Of a DNA stretch of 10,424 nucleotides, positions 1 through 5,930 are shown piece after piece; positions within the stretch are counted from its first letter, which is position 1; the number at the start of each line of letters is the position of its first letter. This DNA is from JBOHNM01 sp050730675 (GTDB lineage: Bacteria; Planctomycetota; Phycisphaerae; Phycisphaerales; UBA1924). Location of the stretch: NCBI GenBank assembly GCA_050730675.1, contig JBOHNM010000148.1, positions 1 to 10,424 of the forward strand. Reading direction: 5' to 3'. Made by a program: the position numbers and the translations under genes. The notes beneath the pieces are model-generated. The model was not told where the DNA came from, searched no databases, and worked only from the letters and a program-made list of their open reading frames with translations.

Positions 1-761
1 TGGAGCCGCGGTGTGTGGTGAGTGCGCTGGTCGTCGCCGCCGGCGGCGAACGGGCGGCGATCGTCCATGGCGAGGCCGGACTGACGACCGAGGGTGCTAC
101 GGTGCGGCACGCGGACGGCGAGATCAGCGTGCGGGCACGCCGTGTGGTCCTGAGCGCCGGGGCCGGGAACGCCGCACTGATCGAGCGGGCGGGGCTTGCG
201 GGCGAGGTGAAGATGCAGCGCCGGTCGTTGCACATGGTGATGGTGCGCGGCACGGTGCTGCCGGCGATCTACGGCCACTGCGTGGCCGGGGCGCTGACGG
301 ACAAGCCGCGGGTGACGATCACGAGCCAGCGGCAGGCGAATGGCACGATCGTGTGGTACGTCGGCGGCCTGATCGCCGAGGGCGATGGCGTCGCGCGGTC
401 GCATCACGAGCAGGCGGCGTTTGCCAAACGCGAGTTGGCGGCGTGCGTTCCCTGGGTGGATTTGACGGGTGTGGGGATGCAGTGGGCGACGCTGCGTATC
501 GATCGCGCGGAAGGGCTCATGCCCGACGGCTCGCGCCCCGACGAGCCGGTAGTCCGTTCGGCAGCCGACGGACGAGTCGTGTGCGTCTGGCCGACCAAGC
601 TGGCGTTTGCCCCACTGGTCGCGGAGCGCCTGTGTGCGCAGTTCGAGCATGAAGGCGTGCGTGACACTGGGAACTCAGGCGTGCTGTCACGCGAGCCCGC
701 GTGGCCGATGCCGCCGGTTGCGCCCCTGCCGTGGGATGCGGAGGGCGTGGCATGGGACTGA
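1..761 (+). CDS. FAD-dependent oxidoreductase (DAO-like), C-terminal part; 5' end outside the window
   Basis: The frame is open from the left edge (first complete codon at 3) to a TGA at 759-761, giving about 252 residues, so the gene is partial. The visible part fits the substrate and C-terminal half of a D-amino-acid-oxidase-type flavoprotein. A 'RRVVLSAGAGNA' segment at about visible residues 46-57 is the typical strand-turn in which the family's protein contacts FAD again. It is followed by beta-rich sequence with 'YGHC', 'KPRVTIT', 'VWYVGG' and 'WATLRIDRAEG', and near the end 'WPTKLAFAP'. The N-terminal GxGxxG Rossmann motif must lie upstream. The GTG codons at 15 and 18 are not credible starts because the protein would lack its FAD domain. 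The stop overlaps the next gene by 10 nt, implying coupled expression with the aldo/keto reductase and possibly a shared pathway. Family placement is fairly sure; the substrate is unknown. Confidence 0.75.
   Translation, partial: EPRCVVSALVVAAGGERAAIVHGEAGLTTEGATVRHADGEISVRARRVVLSAGAGNAALIERAGLAGEVKMQRRSLHMVMVRGTVLPAIYGHCVAGALTDKPRVTITSQRQANGTIVWYVGGLIAEGDGVARSHHEQAAFAKRELAACVPWVDLTGVGMQWATLRIDRAEGLMPDGSRPDEPVVRSAADGRVVCVWPTKLAFAPLVAERLCAQFEHEGVRDTGNSGVLSREPAWPMPPVAPLPWDAEGVAWD
740..745 (+). promoter_or_regulatory. Ribosome binding site of the aldo/keto reductase
   Basis: GGAGGG lies 6 nt before the ATG at 752, inside the end of the upstream oxidoreductase gene. It supports 752 as the start rather than the in-frame ATG at 701. 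Confidence 0.6.
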
Positions 762-1528
762 GGGCGTTCGGAAATACCGGGATGTGCGTGTCACCGATCG
801 GCCTCGGCACGGTCAAGCTCGGGCGTGACCGGGGGCTGAAGTACGCCGCGCCGGTGACGATTCCCAGCGATGACGAAGCTCTGCAACTGCTGCGGACTGC
901 GCACGAACTCGGCGTCAACCTCATCGACACCGCACCGGCCTACGGCACGAGCGAGGAGCGGCTGGGGAAGCTGCTCTACACCGTTGCGCCGCGCGAGGCG
1001 TGGATCCTTTGCACCAAGGCCGGCGAGGAATTCGACCCGACCAGTGCGACCAGCCGTTACGACTTTTCGCCCGCGGCCATCACCACCAGCGTTGAGCGCA
1101 GCCTGCGCCGGCTCGGGACCGACGTGCTCGATGTCGTGCTTCTGCACTTCGGCGGTTCGGACGACAGCGATGCGAAAGTCCTCGCCAGAGGCGAGGCGAT
1201 CGGAGCCCTGCGGGATCTCCAAAGACGTGGGAACATTCGATGCGTCGGTGCGAGCACCGGCACCGCCCAAGGCGCGAGGTTGGCCGTTGAGCATGGCGAT
1301 GTCGTCATGCTCACCCTCAACCCCGGAGTGCGGCAGGACCTTCCATGGATTGAGGCCGCACGTCTCCGCGGCCGCGGCGTGCTCATCAAGAAGCCCCTCG
1401 GTAGCGGGCACGCGACAGACCCGGCGGCCACCCTGCGGATGGTCCTCGGCACGCCGGGCGTGACCAGCGCCGTGGTGGGAACTTCGAGCTCGGTCAACCT
1501 GCGGGCGAACGTGGCAGCTGTCGAATAG
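752..1528 (+). CDS. Aldo/keto reductase family protein, 258 aa
   Basis: A soluble NAD(P)H-dependent oxidoreductase of the aldo/keto reductase (TIM-barrel) superfamily, which reduces carbonyls to alcohols or the reverse. The start at ATG 752 gives the canonical N-terminus 'MGLRAFGNTGMCVSPIGLGT' and has a good ribosome binding site. The catalytic tetrad is visible: Asp59 and Tyr64 in 'DTAPAYGTSEERLG', Lys89 in 'LCTKAG', and His132 in 'VVLLHFGG'. A late 'VVGTSSSVNLRANVAAV' segment (about 241-257) fits the cofactor-phosphate binding end of the barrel. At 258 residues it is short for the family (often 280-330), mainly because the loops are short; no core motif is missing. It overlaps the FAD oxidoreductase by 10 nt, so the two are probably made together. 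Its stop is only 4 nt from the end of the convergent lysA gene. The substrate cannot be read from the sequence. Confidence 0.9.
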   Translation: MGLRAFGNTGMCVSPIGLGTVKLGRDRGLKYAAPVTIPSDDEALQLLRTAHELGVNLIDTAPAYGTSEERLGKLLYTVAPREAWILCTKAGEEFDPTSATSRYDFSPAAITTSVERSLRRLGTDVLDVVLLHFGGSDDSDAKVLARGEAIGALRDLQRRGNIRCVGASTGTAQGARLAVEHGDVVMLTLNPGVRQDLPWIEAARLRGRGVLIKKPLGSGHATDPAATLRMVLGTPGVTSAVVGTSSSVNLRANVAAVE

Positions 1529-1532
1529 TCAA

Positions 1533-2858
1533 TCACCCCTCGGGTTTGAGCTCGAGCGCCACCAGATCCTTGATGCTCTCGCGCTGGCGGATGACACGGA
1601 AGTTGGAACCGTCCACCATCACCTCCGCCGGCAGCGGGTGGCTGTTGTAGCGGCTCGCCATCGACATGCCGTATGCCCCGGCGGCGAAGACCGCCAGCAG
1701 ATCGCCGCGGGCGACGACAGGCAGGAGTCGCGCCTTGGCGAGGAAATCTCCCGACTCACAAACGGGGCCGACCACATCGGCGGGCTCAAGGCCGGGCAGA
1801 TCGAGCTTCTCAGCGCGCCGGATCGGCTCGTGCATCGGCGAGACGCTCGCGGGCCAGATGAAGTGGAAGGCGTTGTAGAGCGCCGGCCGGATCAGCGTGT
1901 TCATTCCCGCATCGCAGACGACGAACTTCTTGGCGCCGGAGATCTTCACGTACAGCACGCGCGTCAGGAGCACGCCCGCGTTGGCGGCGATGGTGCGCCC
2001 CGGCTCGAAGATGATCCGCAGGCCCTTGGCCACCCGCTCGCGCAGCAGCGGGACGATGACGCGGGCATAGTCCGCCGCGACGGGTGAATCCCCCGTGTGG
2101 TAGTCAGCGCCGAACCCGCCGCCGAGGTCGAGCGTTTCGATGACAACGCCTTTCTTGGCGAGGCGATCCATGAGGTCCAGCGCACGGCGGACTGCCTCGA
2201 CGTACGGCTCGGTCTCGAGGATCGACGAGCCAAGGTGCAGGTGCATCCCCGTAAGTCGCAGGTGTTTCTCGTGCGAGAATTTCTCGAAGAGCGTCTCGGC
2301 GTGTTGGAGATCGACGCCGAACTTGGAGTCGGGCGTGGCGGTGGCGATGTACTCGTGGCCGCCGGCCTTGATGCCGGGGTTGACACGCAACGCGGCCCGC
2401 GCCTGCACGTGCATCGCCCGCGCGGCCATGGCGATCACCTCGAACTCCGGCTCGCTCTCGACATTGAACAGGCCGACAGGGCGGCGCTGGCCCGCTGAGT
2501 CTTCGGGGCCCTGCAGCGCGTCGTGGATCTCCTGGTCCGTCTTGCCGACGCCCGCGAACACCACCTTCTCACTCGGAATGCCGGCCAGGCGCACGCGGTG
2601 AAGTTCTCCCCCGGATACAACATCCATCCCCGCGCCCCGCTCGGCCAAGGCTCGCAACACGTGCAGGTTGGAGCAGCATTTCACAGAGAAGCAGATGAGC
2701 GGCTTGAGTTCGCCAAAGGCTGCGGCGAGGCGGTCGTAGTGCTCGACCAGCGTTGCTTTGGAGTAGACGTAGGTGGGTGTGCCGAATTCAGCGGCGATAT
2801 CGCCGACGCGCACGGCCTCGGCGTGCAACTCACCGTCGCGGTACTGGAAGTGGTCCAT
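1533..2858 (-). CDS. lysA: Diaminopimelate decarboxylase, 441 aa
   Basis: A PLP enzyme of fold type III that converts meso-2,6-diaminopimelate to L-lysine and CO2, the last step of lysine synthesis, in the cytoplasm. Length (441) is normal. The PLP lysine is probably Lys60 in 'ICFSVKCCSN' (the family usually has YAVKAN, so the residues around it are changed). Then come 'DVVSGGEL' (79-86), 'MHLHLGSS' (205-212), the phosphate-binding 'GGGFG' (246-250), 'FEPGR' (284-288), 'CDAGMNTLIRP' (315-325), and 'CESGD' (367-371) with the active-site Cys contributed across the dimer. Tyr396 and Tyr404 lie in the C-terminal barrel. These motifs favour lysA over ornithine or arginine decarboxylases. The ATG at 2858 lies 9 nt after the acyltransferase stop on the same strand and has no clear Shine-Dalgarno sequence, so it may depend on translation from upstream. 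No other lysine gene is nearby. Confidence 0.93.
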   Translation of the reverse strand: MDHFQYRDGELHAEAVRVGDIAAEFGTPTYVYSKATLVEHYDRLAAAFGELKPLICFSVKCCSNLHVLRALAERGAGMDVVSGGELHRVRLAGIPSEKVVFAGVGKTDQEIHDALQGPEDSAGQRRPVGLFNVESEPEFEVIAMAARAMHVQARAALRVNPGIKAGGHEYIATATPDSKFGVDLQHAETLFEKFSHEKHLRLTGMHLHLGSSILETEPYVEAVRRALDLMDRLAKKGVVIETLDLGGGFGADYHTGDSPVAADYARVIVPLLRERVAKGLRIIFEPGRTIAANAGVLLTRVLYVKISGAKKFVVCDAGMNTLIRPALYNAFHFIWPASVSPMHEPIRRAEKLDLPGLEPADVVGPVCESGDFLAKARLLPVVARGDLLAVFAAGAYGMSMASRYNSHPLPAEVMVDGSNFRVIRQRESIKDLVALELKPEG

Positions 2859-2867
2859 GGCGGGAGG

Positions 2868-4280
2868 TTAGCCGCCGCCCGGACGAGCTTCGCTTATGGC
2901 CGGCTTTGACGTCCGCGGGCGCGACGGGAAGTAGCGGTTGAACTTGAGCCAGTGCTTCTCGTAGAGGTGCCAGGCGAGGAACGCCGCGAAAAAGGAAGCG
3001 ACAAACGAGATGACATAGAACACGAGCTGAGATGGGATCTGAGACCCCCAAACGGTCGGCCACACCACCAATGGATAGTGCGCATCGGCGGCGCGGGCGG
3101 GACCGAAGCACAGATCGCGGATGGCGGCGCGGATTGGCAAGTGGAAGAGGAAGAACGCGTACGAATACTTGGCGAAAGAGGCCAGCGGCTTCGACGAGAA
3201 AACGCGGCTGAGCCTTCCTTGCTCGGTGGCCGCGAGCGCCCGGACGATGAGCCCGCCGACACCAATTCCGACAATGGTGTTGAGCACGGAATAGCTGAGC
3301 GGTCCGCCGTTGAGTCCATACCGGTTGAGGTAGGACGATCCGTACGCGTCTTCAAACCACATGAGGCCCCAGATGGTCGGAAGGACCAGCAGTGCCGCGG
3401 TGGTTGCGATTGGACGGATTCGAAGCAGGAACTGTGGGTCGCGGAGCACAAGGCAGACCAGTGAGCCGGTGCCAAAGGCGCCGAGGCGTGCAAACGTCGA
3501 AACATAAACCTGGACGGGCGTGTATCCCCACTGGTAGATCGCTAGGAGACGAAACGCCAGAGAGCCGAAGATCATGACCAGGCTCAGCCAGACGACCTGG
3601 CGACGCGAGAGGAAGTAGATGAACAGGGGCCAGCAGACGTAGAACTGAAACTCAATCGCGAGTGACCAGCTTACGTCCAGGATCCCGTGCTTCCAGCCGC
3701 CCGCTTTTTGAATGGCGAAATTAGCGAGCCCGGACCAGTACATCCACTGGTTCGGAGATGCCTCCAGAAACCGGGGCATCTTCTTCGCAAGCACGTCGAA
3801 CATCGGGAGATTTGCCGGAAGATTCGGCAGGATGACGAACGAGAAGAAGATGAGCGCCCAGTACAGCGGCAGCAGGCGCAGAGCCCTGCGGGCGTAGAAG
3901 TTCCAGAAGAAATAACGGGGCGATCGATCCGCCTTGACCAGCACCTCGGTTACCAGAAACCCCGAGAGCACGAAGAAGACCGAGGCGCCGAGTCCGTTCA
4001 GCGTGAGCAGGCGCCTCCAGAGCGTGTCGAGAGGGGTTAATCCTGTCAGGACGGTGGCATGCCCGAGAAAAACAAGGATCGCCGCGCTGGCGCGAATGCC
4101 GTCAAGGATTGGAATTCGGACCGATGCGTTGCGAGACCGGTGCAGGACCTCGGCTTGTGACGGTTCGATGGCATCGGGCCGCCCGACGTCCACCGGTGCG
4201 ACCGAGGCCGATGTCGCGGGAGATGTCGGGCTCGCGTCCTGCAACACTTTGCTCCGCCTGCCATTTTCCCAACAACGCAT
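2868..4280 (-). CDS. Acyltransferase 3 family membrane protein (OafA/OatA-like)
   Basis: A multi-pass inner-membrane O-acyltransferase. Family members move acetyl or other acyl groups from the cytoplasm onto sugars of surface polysaccharide, LPS or peptidoglycan. With the start at ATG 4280 it is 470 aa. The family hallmark 'IPILDGIRASAAILVFLGHA' comes at about residues 56-75, and its last His (74) is the expected catalytic His. It is followed by 'FFVLSGFLVTEVLV', 'FYARRALRLLPLYW' with the conserved Arg cluster, 'SWSLAIEFQFY' (the family usually has WSLxxEEQFY), and about ten hydrophobic helices. The C-terminus is a short basic tail; no SGNH domain is attached. The frame extends to an ATG at 4424, but the added residues are Arg-rich and look non-coding. 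A GTG at 4247 preceded by GGAG is a shorter alternative. The gene lies directly upstream of lysA, probably in one transcript. Its base composition looks less GC-rich than its neighbours, as often seen in surface-modification genes. Substrate unknown. Confidence 0.85.
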   Translation of the reverse strand: MRCWENGRRSKVLQDASPTSPATSASVAPVDVGRPDAIEPSQAEVLHRSRNASVRIPILDGIRASAAILVFLGHATVLTGLTPLDTLWRRLLTLNGLGASVFFVLSGFLVTEVLVKADRSPRYFFWNFYARRALRLLPLYWALIFFSFVILPNLPANLPMFDVLAKKMPRFLEASPNQWMYWSGLANFAIQKAGGWKHGILDVSWSLAIEFQFYVCWPLFIYFLSRRQVVWLSLVMIFGSLAFRLLAIYQWGYTPVQVYVSTFARLGAFGTGSLVCLVLRDPQFLLRIRPIATTAALLVLPTIWGLMWFEDAYGSSYLNRYGLNGGPLSYSVLNTIVGIGVGGLIVRALAATEQGRLSRVFSSKPLASFAKYSYAFFLFHLPIRAAIRDLCFGPARAADAHYPLVVWPTVWGSQIPSQLVFYVISFVASFFAAFLAWHLYEKHWLKFNRYFPSRPRTSKPAISEARPGGG

Positions 4281-4487
4281 CCCGAGAGACGCACGCCGGA
4301 CCACTGTAATGCCGTCGGCGCGAAGAAACGGCACAGATCGAGGATTGTTCGGTCGGATGGGCCGCTCCGCCGCAATGCGCCCGACATGCCGAAGTCGAGA
4401 TCGGGTAAACCACCGACCGCCCATCGTGCTCGAGCGGACTCTCGCCGGGCTCGGCTAGCATCGACGCTTCAAGCGGAGAATACAGCC
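4281..4487. other. Divergent intergenic region between the acyltransferase gene and asnS
   Basis: About 207 bases separate the two divergently oriented starts, so both promoters should lie here. I found no convincing -35/-10 pair on either strand and no T-box or other leader structure for asnS. The in-frame extensions of both genes into this region are judged non-coding. Confidence 0.4.
4475..4478 (+). promoter_or_regulatory. Ribosome binding site of asnS
   Basis: GGAG, within GCGGAGAA, lies 9 nt before the ATG at 4488. It supports this start over the in-frame ATG at 4386, which would add 34 low-complexity basic residues. Confidence 0.6.
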
Positions 4488-5930
4488 ATGGCGTGGATCA
4501 AGGTCAGCGAGGCATTCCGAGCGGCGCCAGCGACGAGGCTCACCCTGAAGGGGTGGGTTCGGACCAACCGCGAGAGCAAGGCGGATGGGGGCCTCTGCTT
4601 CCTTGCCGTCAGCGATGGCACCTGCTTCGACCCGATCCAGTGCGTCGTGCGCGGCGGGCTGGGCAACTTCGCCGACGTTCAGAAACTGACCACCGGGTGT
4701 GCGGTCGAGGTCGACGGTGTGCTGGTCGCCAGCCAGGGCAAGGGACAGGCGGTCGAGGTGATGGTGGACCCGGCTCAGGGCGGCGTTGTGCGGATCGTCG
4801 GGCAGGTCGAGAACCCTGACCAGTACCCGGTCAGCAACAAGCGTCACACCTTCGAGTACCTGCGCGAGGTGGCCCACCTGCGCGTTCGGACCAACACCTT
4901 CGGCGCCGTGGCGCGGGTGCGCCACTGCCTGAGCATGGCGATCCACCGCTTCTTCCACGAGCGCGGCTATTTCTGGGTTCACACGCCGATCATCACCGGC
5001 TCTGACTGCGAGGGCGCAGGGCAGATGTTCCGCGTCAGCACGCTCGATGCCCTGAACTGCAAGAAGACCGAGGACGGCAAGAACCTCGACTACCACGAGG
5101 ACTTCTTCGGCAAGGAGACGCATCTGACGGTCTCCGGCCAGCTCAACGTCGAGACCTATTGCTGCGCGCTGAGCAATGTCTACACGTTCGGCCCGACCTT
5201 CCGCGCCGAGAACAGCAACACCAGCCGCCACCTGGCGGAATTCTGGATGATCGAGCCCGAGATGGCCTTCTGCGACCTGATGCGCGATTCGCAGGTCGCC
5301 GAGGAGTTCATCAAATACCTGGTGGCTGCGGTTCTGGCCGAGCGCCCCGACGACATGAAGTTCTTCGACGAGCGTATCGAGCCCGGGCTGCTGGCGCGCT
5401 TGAAGCACGTGCTGGAAACACCGTTCCGTCGCCTGCCCTACACCGAGGCGGTCACGATTCTTCAAGAGGCGATGAAGAACGGCAAGAAGTTCGAGTTCCC
5501 GATCAAGTGGGGGATCGACCTCCAGAGCGAACACGAACGCTTCCTTACCGAGGAACACTTCAAGCAGCCGGTCATCCTGATGAACTACCCCAAGCAGATC
5601 AAGGCGTTCTACATGCGCCTCAACGACCCCGGCACCGACAGCGCGCCCGGTGACACCGTTGCCGCGATGGACGTGCTGGTCCCCAAGATCGGGGAGATCA
5701 TCGGCGGCAGCCAGCGTGAGGAGCGGCTCGACAAGCTCGACGCGCGCATCGAAGAGATGAAGCTGCCGGCGAAGGAGTACTGGTGGTACCGCGACCTGCG
5801 CCGTTATGGAACGGTGCCGCACGCGGGCTTCGGACTCGGCTTCGAGCGCCTGGTGCTCTTCGTCACGGGGATGCAGAACATCCGCGACGTGATCCCCTTC
5901 CCACGGGCGCCGAAGCAGGCGGAGTTCTGA
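4488..5930 (+). CDS. asnS: Asparaginyl-tRNA synthetase, 480 aa
   Basis: A cytoplasmic class II aminoacyl-tRNA synthetase that attaches asparagine to tRNA-Asn using ATP. The N-terminal OB-fold anticodon-binding domain spans about residues 15-105 ('LTLKGWVRTNRESKADGG'). The class II catalytic core follows. The segment at about 205-220 includes 'FFGKETHLTVSGQLN'. Motif 2 is 'FRAENSNTSRHLAEFWMIEPE' at 238-258; its 'AENSNTSRHLAEFW' wording is diagnostic of AsnRS rather than AspRS. Motif 3 is 'GFGLGFERLVLFVTG' at 447-461, followed by 'NIRDVIPFPR'. The length is close to the roughly 466 aa of the E. coli enzyme, and no key motif is missing. The start at 4488 is supported by its ribosome binding site. 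The stop TGA directly abuts the stop of the convergent permease gene. The presence of AsnRS suggests direct charging of tRNA-Asn, although the GatCAB route could also exist elsewhere in the genome. Confidence 0.96.
   Translation: MAWIKVSEAFRAAPATRLTLKGWVRTNRESKADGGLCFLAVSDGTCFDPIQCVVRGGLGNFADVQKLTTGCAVEVDGVLVASQGKGQAVEVMVDPAQGGVVRIVGQVENPDQYPVSNKRHTFEYLREVAHLRVRTNTFGAVARVRHCLSMAIHRFFHERGYFWVHTPIITGSDCEGAGQMFRVSTLDALNCKKTEDGKNLDYHEDFFGKETHLTVSGQLNVETYCCALSNVYTFGPTFRAENSNTSRHLAEFWMIEPEMAFCDLMRDSQVAEEFIKYLVAAVLAERPDDMKFFDERIEPGLLARLKHVLETPFRRLPYTEAVTILQEAMKNGKKFEFPIKWGIDLQSEHERFLTEEHFKQPVILMNYPKQIKAFYMRLNDPGTDSAPGDTVAAMDVLVPKIGEIIGGSQREERLDKLDARIEEMKLPAKEYWWYRDLRRYGTVPHAGFGLGFERLVLFVTGMQNIRDVIPFPRAPKQAEF

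Noticed and set aside
11..652. A 213-codon Arg/Gly-rich frame on the plus strand at the left edge
   Set aside because: It overlaps the FAD oxidoreductase in another frame; its composition is typical of an out-of-frame GC-rich translation.
4281..4424. N-terminal extension of the acyltransferase up to the ATG at 4424
   Set aside because: The added 48 residues are Arg-rich, precede the family's normal N-terminus by far, and lack a ribosome binding site.
4455..5822. A 455-codon open frame on the minus strand opposite asnS
   Set aside because: asnS has unmistakable class II motifs. The reverse frame is a GC-driven shadow rich in Val, Asp, Leu and Gln with no recognisable motif.
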